From positions 22,475,501-22,539,500 of the forward strand of contig CP136896.1 in NCBI GenBank assembly GCA_034359265.1: a stretch of DNA of 64,000 nt, in the 5' to 3' direction. Below the pieces are notes generated by a model. That model was given only the letters and a program-made list of their open reading frames with translations. It was not told where the DNA came from and did not search any database. Source of the DNA: Canna indica (Eukaryota; Streptophyta; Magnoliopsida; Zingiberales; Cannaceae). How positions within the stretch are numbered: the stretch's first letter is position 1; every line of letters begins with the position of its first letter. Shown here piece by piece: positions 21,861-35,254 of this stretch. The position numbers and the translations under genes were made by a program.

Positions 21861-23889
21861 CAAAAGGTTTTGGTAGGCAAATGGATTTGCCTGTATCTCA
21901 GGGATGTGGGTCTGCGCTATACTACTTGTACAGCCCTTATGCTGGTTGAGGCTGGTAAAAGCTATATGGTAGAAAATAGCCTGCACCTGCATGGACAGCT
22001 CAGTGGAAAGAGTGACCTGTGCACAAATAAGTGAAGTACAACTACTACATTTACGTGCACGGGCAGTGAAAAGAGTTAATATCCCACTACCATTAGCATA
22101 CTATTTACTGTGATTTGTAGAATATTGATTTCTGTGGTTCCAATACCATTCACTAGTTGTTCAGTTTTCATGATAAAATTTCAGTGGAAATAGAATCCCA
22201 TTTTTAAGTGCCTCTGTAGTTTGCAGGAACTATTCTTGTATTTGTATTCTTTTATCATACTTCATGTGCACATTCTTCTATTTCTTGTATGATGAGACAA
22301 ACCTCACATGTAATTTACAGGTGCGGGTTGTTCGCCGTGATAATATATGGCTCTAAAACAGATATATATTCCGATGAGCAATTTGGTGGGTCAAGTGAAA
22401 GAGATACTCACAAGTATCCAGGAATGCTTATTTAATGCTACAAAACAGAAGAGAGATGCATGCATCAAGGTTGTCAATACTTGGGATGAGTTTGTAGCTG
22501 CTCTAAATGAGAAAAAAATGATTCTTGCAGCTCCTTGGTGTGATGAAGAGGTACATCCTTTTCGTTGTCCATGCTCAGGATAATGACTTTTCTTATGTTG
22601 TTAATACTAAAATGACTCTCAATGAAGATGATTTTTTGCTGTTATGAAGATATAAAAGGGTAAATGCAATTAGAAATGAAGGCAACACAAAATTTCCCCC
22701 CTACAAAATACCCTTTTGTTTGAGGATGGGGCTCATCTTTTTACTTGTTCTCATTATCTGCATTTCTCTGCAACATGATCTCATTTGCTAGTAATGTCTC
22801 ATGTTGATATTAGAACAATATTTATCCAGTTGAAAATTTTACTTGAGCCCAAAGTTCCTTAAAGTACACAGAATTGCCAAGACTATCTAAAATGTTGCAA
22901 GTTGTGATATGAAAATTCTACGTTGCAAGTAGAGCCTTGGTACAACAGTAAGGTTGCTCCATTGGAGACCAAGGTTCCAGTTGCAGAAACAGATTCCATA
23001 TATGATGACCCCTTTTTCATTTGGCGTTTATGTGCTATTTCTTTGTACTAGAGAAAGAACTTGTGTGTATTGTTCTATCTTGTCTCACAATTCATTATTA
23101 TACAGGAAGTTGAGAAGGATGTAAAAGCTCGAACAAAGGGTGAACTTGGAGCTGCAAAGTCCCTGTGCACCCCATTTGATCAGCCAAGACTTCCTGAAGG
23201 TGCCCTCCATACTATCTAATCTTAATGGCTCGAGAATAGCCATGCCTCAAGGAATGAGAATAGCTATGTTTTTTCTTGTCTATTCTGCAATCAAACAACC
23301 CATAGAGTTCTGATCCTTACTGAGGAAGAAGTGGCAATTTATTCTTTTTAAGAAAATAAAATTAATTAATTTTTAGTAAGGGAGATTTAATAACATGCCA
23401 AATTAATTAATTTTTTGTAAAGATCTTTTGGAAAAAATGATTAAAATTCACACTCCTTTCATGCATGAGGGCCACAGGAGACTACGTGTGGATTTACATA
23501 GATATTTATTTGATGTTTATTTCACGATCATCAAATTATTAAAAGATAGATTAATTCTCTTTTTTTATCTAGTTATCTAAACTTTTGTTGATTGTCTGAT
23601 CAAGTGATCATTGATGAAAAAATGTGGAGAAAATGTGAATTGCATGCCTCATATTTGAGGTTGAATTTGGATACTATTTTCTGGTCTTGGCTGTTTACTT
23701 CTACGAAAGGCCTTCGGTTGTGTATGTGAAAAAAAATCTAGGATAATCCTCCATAATATCTTTTGTTGTCTTTCTTGATGATTCTAGAGCTAAACTGAGT
23801 TTTATTATTCACCACTTTGTGCAGGGACACTTTGCTTTGCCTCAGGAACGCCTGCAAAGAAGTGGACATATTGGGGACGAAGCTACTAA

Positions 23890-25499
23890 GAAAGTTGATA
23901 TTTTATGGGATATTTTTACCAGCATTCATTCAGAAACTTATTTTCTGTTTCTTCTCCCACACTGAAAAGTGAAAACACTTTCCTTTTAACAATTTTGTAA
24001 TTTAAGTTGTGGTGTGTCAAAATTTAAACCATGTATGCAGTTTTTTAGAAGTTGGTCCAATCATTATTCCTGACTTTATGTGCAGTTACTTGAGCAGTGT
24101 TTGTCTGATGGGAAATCAAAGAATGGGGTACCCAGCTCATGTAGTTTCAATTTCATGCTGCAAATCTTGTATTATTAGCAATACAGTTTAATTCCATGCG
24201 GACCTGCTAATATTAGATTGACCTCAAGCTTAGTTCAGTTGAATTGATTTTTTTTTTTTTTTTGGACCGATTGAATTGGTCAAACCGGCAACTCAACAGA
24301 TTCAATCTTAGTTCAGGTTTAAAAACATTGACTCTAAATCATGAAAATGGTAGAAAAACATCAATTTAAACCAAACAAATTTGATAATTTCGGTCCGATT
24401 TTTGATGCAGCTTGAAATCTTATTAGGTTCAGTTTAGTCATAAAAGGTTACTAATACCGATTTAGTTTCAATTCAATTTGGTTTGAACCAACCCCGAATA
24501 ATATGTACTAGATATGATATTTCTCATGCAATGAGTAAAAGTCAGTTTTTTTGGAGATTAAAAACCTTTTGTTAGTTGGCTTCATTAATGCAGATATTGC
24601 TGGGGATGCTGATTCCTATATATATATCTAATTTAAGAGTTAATTTGTGATTGAAGAAATTTCTTTATGAGCTTGGTTTCAAGCAAGATCGTCATGTGTA
24701 TCCAAGTGCAACTCACCTTGGAAAGAAGTTGACCTGTTCATGCAAGGTCAAAACATATTGACGTGAGACTTGTTTGATATGCCAGATGGAGATTTCCTCC
24801 ACATAATCATGAAGGAGGAGATTTGTTGGCTTGGGATTCCCTCTTATTTGAGAATCGATGGCTTAATTCAAGTTTGTATGAGTTTGTTTAACTCAAATAA
24901 GATAAAGGTTTTTTATAATTTTGTTAGAGTTTTTTTTTTTAGGATTTTTTTGGGGTTTAATTTGATGAAGAACAAGTGAGATAAAAATAAATTTGTAGTA
25001 GAAAAAGGGAGAAAATTTGACTAGTTTTAATTAAGCCATACACATGCAAGGTTGTAAGGGTATATTCCAATAAAGAGTTTAATCTAGGAGAGGGCCTAGC
25101 ATCTTTTAATTAAGCCAAACGCATATATCACACTTTTTGATGTATATATCAAATCATCAATGATAAAAGAGGGCCAAACGTCTTGTCAAATTTTGTTGGA
25201 CCTACTAGCATATCATAAAGATCATCTTGCATAACGTTTTAAATCTCGTGTACTCTAAACATCAACAGATTGGATATCAAAGTGGTTCAAAAGAAAGCTG
25301 TGTAACGGCACAAGTTAACTAGAAAATGCAACTAAGAATGCTTGATGGTACAATCTGTCTATATTGAGAGTAGATCAGATGGCTTTAAACGCATCATTCA
25401 GTTCTTAACCACAATAATTAACAATTTGGTTGCAGATTTTACTCAGCATCAGCTGCAGAAGACTAAAAGCAGATGCTGCTACCAGATGTCCCTCTTGAT
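23890..25499. other. No gene recognised; between two convergent 3' ends
   Basis: This holds the 3' flank of the ProRS pseudogene and the 3' UTR side of EMC7. It is AT-rich, with a poly-T tract near 24249-24264 and a ggtttgaacc/ggttcagttt-rich stretch at about 24270-24500 that looks like a degenerate MITE. No ORF there has recognisable content. Confidence 0.5.
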
Positions 25500-28400
25500 C
25501 TAATTGCCCCTGGATAACAAATTGGAAAGTGAAGGAACCCCTTGTGCCCTCATCTCTTCTTGGGCACGCCTCATTTCTTCTGGATCTGAAGCCAAAAATA
25601 ACATGCGTCATGTGCCATGAACAATGGAAACTAAATCGCATCTTGCATCGCGAAATAAAATGCTTTATAATTAACCAACGCTGTTTGGTTCAGCATTTAG
25701 AAATACATGCAGGTATTACAAATGCAATGCTGCAAGTAGCACTTGTAGTTAAGTTGTTTGAGAGCTTGAATGAGTAATTGCAAGTTAGTAACATTCAAAA
25801 TGAATATAAATACAAGCATACTATCATGACATATATGTCTGTTAAGAAATTAGTAAGCCTAACTCCACCTCAAAAGCTAGTTCAAGGAGGGAGGACTGCC
25901 TAAGCTATTTTAATCATATCCTTAAGCAATGTGATATTTTAACAAATCATTTATAAAATAAAATAAATTAATTGTAAATGTTGCATTTTTCAATTTATAA
26001 TTCTTTTAGTTGACGCAATTGAGATGTGTGACCGTTCCAAGTTGTTGCAAAGTAGTATGCAACTTCTAAGGCTTAATTACAAGTGAACTTGCAGCTAATG
26101 AACCATTTGCAAGGGCCAAAAATCAGTTCAAACCAGAAAAATCAAACCCAACCGGGTATTTAGTTTATAGTTTATGGAAATCAATTTGGTTTGATTTATA
26201 AACTGAGATCTTTTATTCATTTCAAATTCGGTTTCCACCAATGTAGACTGAACAGAACCAATAAAACTGAATTTCATAAAATAATAAATTTTAATTTTAA
26301 ATTTATATTATTCTATCGCTTAATTTATTTAATTTTTAATATATATTTATCTAGTTAAATTATAAATAATAATTTGATTTGGTTGGGTTTGTATCAAATT
26401 AACAACCCTATAAACAAGTTATTGCAACTAGCTTTTTATGGCTTAATGGTTGTACTACTATTTAAGTTGGACTAACGACTAAGCATTTTGAGCTAGTGGC
26501 CAGGCTTAATTATATATGCTTTTTAACCATTTTAAACTGAGTTTGGAGTCTGGCAATACCATTATGAGATTTTAAACCTTGGTTGATCCCATATACAATC
26601 TCAAAATTCATCAACTTTTTCTCCTAAAACTATTTATGCTGTCTCTCTTGAGTACCTGATTTCCATCAAAGTACATTTAGTCTTGAAAGGCCAGCTATAT
26701 TGCATATGCTGCTAATTATTTAGTGCTCCATTGCTTGCAAATCATCTTGATTAAAAAAATTGGCAAACTGACTAGAAATGACTTACCAATATTTTCCATC
26801 ATTTTTGGCATGATGAATACCATTAAGATCATGAAACCCATCATCAAACCCATGGGACTTTTGACTAATGACATGATGGAAAATGGTTCCCTTGTCTGCA
26901 AAAGGATAAAAAGAATGCACAAATGTTCTTCAGAATTAGTACTAACAGTGCAAAATAGTTTGTAGTTTCTCACCTCATAATATTGCTCTTCCTTTAAAGG
27001 CTCTAGAACCAACTCATACAGAACCCTCCTGTTCTCAGTAAGAGCTGCCTGGATTGTACCAGGGTTTCTAGCACTGATATCCACACGAACCTGGAAATAC
27101 AAAATGGGAGGAATTAAGTCTTGACCTTATGAGACTAAACTCACAATCTATCTTAGAAGAAACCTTACCGGGGAAAAGAAATAGCCTAATGCAACTACTT
27201 CAATCAGATGAGTCCCGGCTGGCACATTGTGGCTTTGAGTAGCATATAAGTCAAGATGACAAACCAAACAAGGAAGTGGCAATGATTATTGTTCTTTGAG
27301 ATAGATGTATGATTTTAGTTTCTCATGGACTAGTTTAAAGCAATTTTTAACATGCACAAAAAAGGAAACATATATATAAACTAAAAGACAGTGCTAGATA
27401 GGATACAATGAGAAATAACCATCTGCTCTTGCAAAAGTGATCCTTTGACCACCATTAAGTATGACTTTGGCATTTGTAGGTTTTGAAGGAAGGCCAAATT
27501 CTTTGGATGTTGCACCTAATAGACATCTACTAATTAGATTTCTCAGTGGAAAATGAATCACAATGTAAAACGCATCTCACCAAGGGAGTAAGACAATTTC
27601 TAAAAGTAAACATTTTTGTCAGTGTTCAGGCAATATGCAACAATAAGGAACTATAATGCCCCTATCATTTGAAAGATGTAGAAATGACATAGAGTTGTAC
27701 ACTGCATATGCTAGCTACTCTTTGGCAAGAAAAGTGCAATAAGTAACATGGTCCATACAACAAGCTGAAGGCCTGAGCTTGATATGAAACCACAATCATT
27801 GACCTTCAATTTTGGAGGCAAAAAGCAATTAGTTAAAATAGGAACTAAAAATTTAATCAACTAATGAAGTGATAAGTAGAATTCCAACAAATTTCTCTTG
27901 GTAATGATTGCTTATTTGATCAATCCAAATGTTAGAAAAAATTGTGGGTGTATGAAGTTCTGCCTATCTTATATTGTTCAATTTATTTTGTAAAACTTGT
28001 ACACACCTACAAAGGTTAAAATCCATTTAAAGTTTTGTATATAGAATTAACAGTATCAATCAAGATTGGGTGCAACACATATTCATTAAGAGGGCCTTTG
28101 ATAAAATGAATGTACTCTTGAGTGAATGTTGATACCATCATTTTCAATACGGTAGTAAACATGATTTTTGTGTTCAGAACTAATGTGATTTGAACCAATT
28201 TGGAAAGTGACACAATATGTTTGGATAACCAAATGGCAAAACCATTGAGTTATTGAAGTGATTTTTGAATTCTTTCAAGACCCAACTATACAGAGGTAAC
28301 AAAGCCATAAACTTGAACTGAAGTTGATATTATAATTAATTTTAAAAAAAACTTCAAAAATAAAAAGGCTGATTAGGAAATATTTTTATAAGAGCAACTG

Positions 28401-29905
28401 TGATGCAGTTACCAAGTTTTGAAACAATACTACTCTAGTGAATGGACAATTAAAGTAATACTTATATACCAGATAATTTGGAGCATGTTGCCTTGTAATA
28501 GTGTTTGATACAGTAAGATTGAAACTTTCTGATAGAATTAGAATGTGATACATTTGCACAAATTCCAAACTGTTTAACCAAAATGTTTGCACCAAACTAT
28601 GGATTTCTGCATATGAATCTCATGATAAGCTAGCGCTGTTACATGGTTGCCGGGTCTAGAAAAGGGTGCCCGTGCTTAGGCTCTGATCTATTAAAAAGGA
28701 CCACCGAAATAAACACTATGCACATAACTGTCACAAATAAATGGTCAGAATTGGCAGACATGGCAATAATACAGAAGAAAGAGCAAAAGAAAAAAAGATC
28801 ATACTAAAGGCCTAACATCTGATGCCTACACACTAGCTCATTAGAAAGATCATGCAACAATTTTCCATCTTTGACCTCAAAATTGTTAAGAGTATAAAGA
28901 TAATAGTAGTTTCTTATGTAAGTAATAACTTGATTAAAGGAAATCATGCAAATTGGTTTTTAGTGTCTTTTCATTTATAGGGGGTTTCTTTCGTTTCACA
29001 GTTATTTCCTTTGCCTATATATAAGCTTATAAAGGTGTTTTCTTTGCATATATTCTAATACCAGAATTCCAATCTCCATCAAAAATCAAAATAAGTTTTG
29101 CTCAGCCACAACGAAGCCATGCATCCAAAGATCCCTTTGTAAATTAATACAACTAATACTTTCTCTGCAATTACCTCTGCTACCAATAATTTTATCAAAA
29201 TTAGGTACTTAGTAACAGAGGCTCAAAAGTGGAGCATAAGTAGAGTGCTTCTAGGTTATTTAGCATAGTTGGGTCTTTAGCCAATGATTGTAGGCGTATA
29301 AGCTTGGGGTGTATAGATGGGTGTAACACCTTATGAACGGTTTCTCCTCTCACCACTACAAGAATTGGAATTTTAATTATTAAAAACTCAATTTTACAAT
29401 GAAACTGGAATTCTTTTCTTATTTGAATAGTTTCCAAACAAGCTAGGAAAGTATGGCTATGAAAGGAAAGAAGCTCGAAAAGAAGCAAATACCAATTTTC
29501 ATGATTCCCTCTAACCAAATTATTACTTAATACACTTAATAATAACATCAGTGGCACATTGTGTAGGTCAAGTATCAGGCTTTCTCCAATCTTTCGTGCC
29601 CATCTTTCACATCATCACCTTCAATGCATACAAGTATTCGGAAGATCGTGACAAAACTACCGAAAGGAAACGACTCACCTCCCAATTTCAAGCGGCCCGT
29701 GATCATGTACCCCTCTTCAGAGCTGCGAATCAAAAGAAAAGGTAAAAAAAGAAAGAAATTTAAGATAAGTATGATCTTGAGAAGAACACCTGGGGCTCGC
29801 GGCGAGGGCCAGGGAAAGGAGATGAGAAGATATTAGAACAATAAAAAGGAATGGCGGTGGCGAATTGATGAACGCCGCCGCCGCCGCTGCCGCCGATCTC
29901 ATCAT
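25500..29905 (-). CDS. EMC7: ER membrane protein complex subunit 7 homologue, 214 aa, seven exons
   Basis: EMC7 belongs to the complex that inserts tail-anchored and multipass proteins into the ER membrane; it has a lumenal beta-sandwich and a C-terminal membrane anchor. Exons on the minus strand: 29905-29790, 29722-29679, 27515-27407, 27232-27169, 27090-26974, 26895-26787 and 25585-25500. All junctions are GT/AG and phases match, giving 645 nt. The product starts MMRSAAAAAAFINSPPP with a hydrophobic signal peptide (FLFIVLISSHLLSLALAA). It continues EEGYMITGRLKLGG, AKVILNGGQRITFARADGYF, HNVPAGTHLIEVVALGYFF and VRVDISARNPGTIQAALTEN. A membrane segment follows (GLMMGFMILMVFIMPKMMEN), then DPEEMRRAQEEMRAQGVPSL. 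An in-frame ATG further upstream (30001) would hide the signal peptide, so I chose 29905. No defects seen. Intron 2 is 2.2 kb. Confidence 0.93.
26115..26410. repeat. Possible degenerate MITE
   Basis: This AT-rich stretch is full of tttggtttgattt and aaaccaaat-like motifs and ends tatcaaattaacaacccta, a pattern often seen in hAT-like plant MITEs. It lies in the last EMC7 intron. No target duplication was found. Confidence 0.3.
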
Positions 29906-30598
29906 GGCGTGCGCAAGGAAGTGGATCCACCGATGAATGTCGCTGCCGCCGATCTCTCTTTCTCTATATATTGGTACTTGGAGATGGCAACATTTGCACA
30001 TAAATCCTCGGCGACTCCATAATTATATAGATGTAATCAAAGCAAACTCTCTTACTCTTTAATTCGACCCCGTCTTACCTGCTGTTTCATTGGACGAGGG
30101 AAAGGAGCTCACCTGCATCGCCACGAGCGCAATCGCTTCCCATCGTGCAGTAACACGAGCTTTGCAGTGCCAGCGAAAGACCGACACGCTCACCACCATT
30201 CGTATTCGTGGCGAAATATAATAGGGTAATCCAGTAATGGTTGTTTCTCATCAAACAGCTGATCCTCCCCGTGGGGCACGGAACCTTTTGTTTCCCGTTC
30301 CAGTCTTCCACAGAGCTTTAAAACACACACCTTGCTCCTCCTCGGTCGATGAACCCGCTCGCTTGCCGTTCCCAAATCCGAGTCGACTCACCTCGTCCTC
30401 TCGTATATTTGTCCTCATAAATTTAGTCTGTATTCCTTTTCCCTCTGTTATGATATTTTAGCATTCATATTGTATTTGTAATTGCTATATATTAGCATGA
30501 CTCAGTGAGTTCTGGGACCGAGTCGTGTCAGCTCCGGTCCGATCCATGAAGCTTATCTGCCGCTGTCCCATTCGACCCAGCGCGCAGATCCGCCTCCA
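29906..30598. promoter_or_regulatory. Divergent intergenic region between EMC7 and UBP22
   Basis: Only 693 bp separate the two start codons, so both promoters and 5' UTRs must lie here. The sequence changes from AT-rich near EMC7 to GC-richer near UBP22. A ctctctttctctatatat run near 29956-29968 could be the EMC7 5' UTR or core promoter. No firm TATA box was placed for UBP22. Confidence 0.6.
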
Positions 30599-33500
30599 AT
30601 GTCCTCCGACTCTGCCGCCGATCCCGCTCGCGCCCTCCGCCTCCCGCCACCGTGCCCCCACCTGGTCGCTTACCGCTCCGGCGCCGGCGCTGGTCTCCGA
30701 TCTCTCTACCGCTGCCTCCGCCGCCGTCCGCCGCTCGGCCGCCCCGAGGTCCGCCGTGACCCCGGGGAAGTTCCTCGCTGCGGCTCTTGCCGCGACGGGG
30801 GCGCCCGGCTCTATGCTTGCCTAGCCTGCGCCGTAGTCTCTTGCAGTCTCCACGCGCCCGACCACGCCGCCGCTCGCCCCGGCCACGAGATCGCTGTCGA
30901 CGTGGACCGCGCGGAGCTGTTCTGCGCCGCGTGCCGCGATCAGGTGTACGACCCCGATTTTGACGCCGCCGTGGTGATTGCGCTCACCTCGCTCATCACC
31001 CCCCGGGCCCCGCCAACGCAGCTAGGAAACCGGGCAAAGCGGCCCCGCAGGGTGGAGTACCGGCCGTGGGCGCCGGATGAACCCGAGCGGGCGGTGATCG
31101 GGCAGAGATCGAGTCCCTTGCTCGTCCAAGAGGGCAATGCCTCCTCTTCTTCCACCATTACCACCGTGAATTCGACGGCCAACGCCACTACTACCTCTTG
31201 CGCCACCTCTTCAGCTCCGTTGCCGTGGGGATTGAGGGGCTTGAACAATCTCGGCAACACCTGCTTCATGAACTCTGTTCTTCAGGCGCTCCTCCACACG
31301 CCATTGCTGAGGAACTATTTCTTGAGCGATCGACACAACCACATCGTCTGTCAGCAGAAGAGTAGGAAGAAGACTAGTGCCAAAGAAAGGAGCAACGGCC
31401 GAGATGCTACCGGGGGTTTGCAGATTTGTCTGGCCTGTGATTTGGATGCAATGTATTCGGCTGTCTTCTCTGGCGATCGGAAGCCTTACAGTCCTGCCAG
31501 ATTTCTTTACAGGTCATTCTTTTTTTCTCAGCCTCTTTTTTTCCTTTGCAAATCTGACTCCTGCTGCTAGATGATTTTTTTTGACGTGGTTGGTTAAGGA
31601 GTTTAAATTTTGATCTTTGAGCTGATGGTTGGTGAATTAATTACGTGCTTTTCTGATTGAAGGCTTACTAAGAGAAAGATGAGAATGCCGATCTTTTTTT
31701 TATGTGGGTTTTTGATATAGTGGTATTGCTTTTTTTGTTTGTTTTGCTTTCTTGATTAAAAAGGGATTACAAGGGAGGTCAAGTCTTTTTTTCAATTTTG
31801 TATTGCCTTTAAAGATGTTATTTCCTCTTCTCCTTTTTTCCTTTTCTGGTTGAGCTTTCTTCTGTTTTCTTTTTTAACTGAGTTGATAAGACTTCTTCAT
31901 TTATGAAACAGGCGTTTGCAATTGAGCATTAATTAATTCGCAATAGGCAGAAATATATTGAGTCGTAAAAATGAAATAAGTTAGCATTTTTTGCTAATGA
32001 AACTGAAACTTGCTGCTTGGTGAACTAAACTTAGAAGTAACAGTAATCACTAAATCAATAACTTCAAACTTGCTCTTTTTTTGCCTTTTATCTCTACAGA
32101 TGGATCATCTAAAATAAGTAATAGTTGATGCACATATTGCTTATAGTACTCACAGATGTTAACACAAGTTAAGTTATTTTTGTGTTCTTGGTTTTCTTTC
32201 ACTTTTCAATGTTATTCATCTAGTATTCCTAGAAGGTATTGCCAACCCAAAATGTTAAATGGACAATAATCACACTGGACGTGTAGTTTAATGAATATAA
32301 TTGGTTTCTAGCCTTATTTTTGAATTTGAACAACTAGATCCAGTAGTTGTATGAACATGATATTTTGTTTATTTATGCTATATAGAATGCATGTGAATAG
32401 TTCATGATAGTTAAGTTTTGCAACTTAAGTATTTTGTCCTTAACTTGGAGTAGTTGTCTATGGAGGTTCTGGCTGGATTTACCTTTTTCACTACTGAATA
32501 CTTTGAATGTCGCAGTTGGTGGCTATATGCATCAAATCTTGCAAATTACCAACAACATGATGCACATGAATTTTTCATTTGCATGCTTGATGGAATCCAT
32601 GAAAAGGAGCAGGATCCATTTAAACCTCCCAGCCATGGTAATATGCTTCTCTTCATATTGTCAAGTTATATATTCAATTTAAATTGCTCTCATCTGTTAT
32701 TCTTTTGCATTATACTTATTTACTACCTGATCAGTTATTAGCTTTTATGTAATTACCAGAGCATATAAGACTGAATTATGCTTATGAAGGATTTGGTGAT
32801 CACATAAGTTTTGCTCCTAGAAAATTCATTGTCATTTTGGATTTGTTACCATGTGTTCTTCTATACAGAACTTTTCTATGCTACGACTGCAAATGCTTTT
32901 TCACGTTTTTCTCAATTGAGATATCTGTTCTTACATGGGACTAGTAATAACCATAATTCATTTTGTTAATGATGAGCCTAGCTACTGATACTGATTTTAG
33001 GTTTACGTATTCCAGGATTATTATTTAAAAAATGCATTGTTTTTAACTGGTTCTCTTCTCATTTGATTTCATTTAGTATGGTACTAGTTCACTGAAATAC
33101 TAGCCGAAACTAATGAGTGGGGAAGTTTTAAAAGCTCAGCTTTCTACTATTTTAAAGCTGAAACCAAATGATGGAACTTGTAGTGGCACCCATCCTATTT
33201 TTCTTTCATGTTACTTTATTTAATTTTAGTTATGGTTAATAAGATGAAAGATTTTAGTATTAACCCAATTATAAAGGGTGCCACAAAGAACAAAACGAAG
33301 AAACAGATAATGATGGCTGTTGGAAAAATGATAGATTGAGATCAAAAATTTTACTATTAAAAGTTTATACTGCATCTACAATATATGTTGTTGACTTTTT
33401 GAATTCAAATTACCACTTGCTAAGTTTTGTTATCATACTATAAATCCCACAGGTTTCTTACCTTAGTTTTCTGCTCTATCATCTATCATAATTTACCTGG

Positions 33501-35254
33501 AATTTTCATAAGCTTAGATAATGTGTAACCAATGCTTTAAGATGTTGCAAGTCAAAAGCAAGCATTTAGCAATATCGCCACTGTTCTCTTTGTTCCCTTG
33601 AAATGCAGTTCTTGCATGTTGTGTGCTAGTGGATATATGAACCTAGTTGTAGTTCTCCTATAATTGTTCTAGGTATTAGGGATACAAAAGTCATTTTATA
33701 AATTGTAATAGTTATGGCTAAAATGAATTAACATGTACTGGTAATCAGTACTTCATAGTTTGCAGATAAGATATCTGAAGTTCTTGAGGGTAATTTAATG
33801 GAAGCCAAGTATGTTTGTTTTCTGTTGTTGAGAAATTGTTTCTCTATATTTGCATTCCATATACATCGCTGGGCTATTTTTTAGAGGACTAAGGAGTTAC
33901 CCTTGATTTTCTTGTGAACTTGAATGTAATAGTAAGTTCATGGATCATATATGCAAATTGCAAAATCCAGATTTTTGCGGTTTGAAGTTTAAACAGGACA
34001 ACAAATGCTTAACCTGGAAGCATCTAAAAGAAAAAAGGATTCGTTATCCCATTTAATTTGAAATTGAAAGGCCCATATGATTTATGAGTAGATATCAAGC
34101 TGCACTGAACTCTGACAAACTATTATTATGTTGCATAAAATTTTGTGTGACTCATGGATATGTTAATCCTAGTGTATTTTGATGAGTCATGGGTGCTTCA
34201 ATAGTTGAATTCACACACTTATTCCAAAAGTACATGGCCATCGTTCAAATTTATAACCAAGTTTACTTTCTCATTTCGTTTGGTTGGTCTTCTTGTGGCA
34301 TGATTTGGTATATTTTTTCTTTTCTTGTTATTTAATCATTAGATTTTGAGAACAAATTTAAGGTATATATCATGGCTATAAAATTTTTCCAATTAGGTTT
34401 CGCATAGGATGTTCTCAAACTTCCCAATGTGGAATGTGATGATCAGACTTCTGTAGTGTTGCTTTTTTTTTGTTTTATTTGCAGTAAGCAGTGGAGAGTG
34501 TTGCATTGCTCATAGGGTGTTTTCTGGTACTTTGAGATCTGATGTCACTTGCACCATATGTGGGTTTACATCAACAACATATGACCCTTGCGTAGACATC
34601 TCCTTGGACATGGATTCTAAGGAGGGTCCTCAAAAGACAAATGGCTCAAAGCATCAGATAAATGGTAATGAAACCAAGTCAGCATCTATGAACCAAAAAC
34701 CTGGAACCTCTACTCTCATGGAGTGTTTGGAGCGATTCACAAGGCCTGAAAAATTGGGCGCTGACCAGAAGCTCTTCTGCCAACACTGTCAAGTGAGGCA
34801 GGAATCCCTGAAGCAGATGTCCATAAGAAAGATTCCACTTGTAACTTGCTTTCATATTAAGAGGTTTGAGCATTCATCAATGAGAAAAATGTCAAGGAAG
34901 GTTGATCAGTATCTGCACTTCCCATTTTCCCTGGACTTGGGTCCTTACCTCTCATCATCCATCCTCCGGGCTAGATATGGCAACCGGGTATTGGTTTCCG
35001 ATGGAGATGATTCAGATGCGTCGTTAGAGTCATTATCAAACTTGGAACTATTTGCTGTGGTTACACATAACGGTAAATTAGATGCTGGCCATTACCTGAC
35101 CTATCTGCGTCTCAATAGCCAATGGTACAGGTGTGATGATGCATGGATCACTCATGTCAGTGAAAGCATGGTGAGATCTTCACAGGCTTATATGCTCTTC
35201 TATGTACAGAAAATTCTTTATTACAAAGCAAGTGGGAACGCAATCATCTCTTGA
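30599..35254 (+). CDS. UBP22: Ubiquitin carboxyl-terminal hydrolase 22-like (SAGA DUB), 601 aa, three exons
   Basis: USP22/Ubp8-type cysteine protease, which in plants, yeast and animals removes ubiquitin from histone H2B in the SAGA deubiquitination module. Exons: 30599-31512, 32516-32637 and 34485-35254, with GT/AG junctions, matching phases and 1806 nt. An N-terminal ZnF-UBP region (residues about 19-120) shows CPH, CGSC, CLAC and several His. The USP domain begins [20 protein letters not shown] with catalytic Cys222. Next come [20 protein letters not shown], zinc pairs CTIC (368, 371) and CQHC (444, 447), and the His box [11 protein letters not shown] (His548) with CDDAWIT. The length is near the usual 550-600 residues. 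Exon 1 is very GC-rich, as in many monocot genes. I took the start at 30599 because earlier ATGs are out of frame. The gene looks intact. Confidence 0.95.

Larger units (their letters stand above)
15528..23889 (+). pseudogene. Prolyl-tRNA synthetase (cytosolic, eukaryotic/archaeal type), C-terminal pseudogene
   Basis: Four exons carry the C-terminal half of class II ProRS, which charges tRNA-Pro. Exon A (15528-16096) has IGVMVMVH, a stop where the family has Gly, then DDKGLVLPPKMAEVQVI and, after a [20 protein letters not shown] frameshift near 15947 leads to [20 protein letters not shown]. Exon B (22321-22550) has VRVVRRDN, another frameshift, then NTWDEFVAALNEKKMIL and CDEE. Exon C (23106-23199) has DVKARTKGELGAAKSLC. 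Exon D (23825-23889) ends KKWTYWGRSY, the family's conserved C-terminus. Splice sites fit GT/AG. The catalytic N-terminal part is missing, a stop and two frameshifts are present, and an exon is split by a transposon, so it cannot be functional. The intron after exon A holds the Copia element at 16500. Confidence 0.9.

Noticed and set aside
24240..24500. A hAT-like MITE downstream of the ProRS pseudogene
   Set aside because: Only composition supports it. No termini or target duplication could be read.
29717..30001. An upstream ATG (30001) for EMC7
   Set aside because: It would place about 32 residues before the signal peptide. The MMRSAAAA start at 29905 gives a normal secretory N-terminus.
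30525..30824. An alternative 99-codon frame upstream and over UBP22 exon 1
   Set aside because: It is out of frame with the ZnF-UBP and USP motifs and ends early in exon 1.
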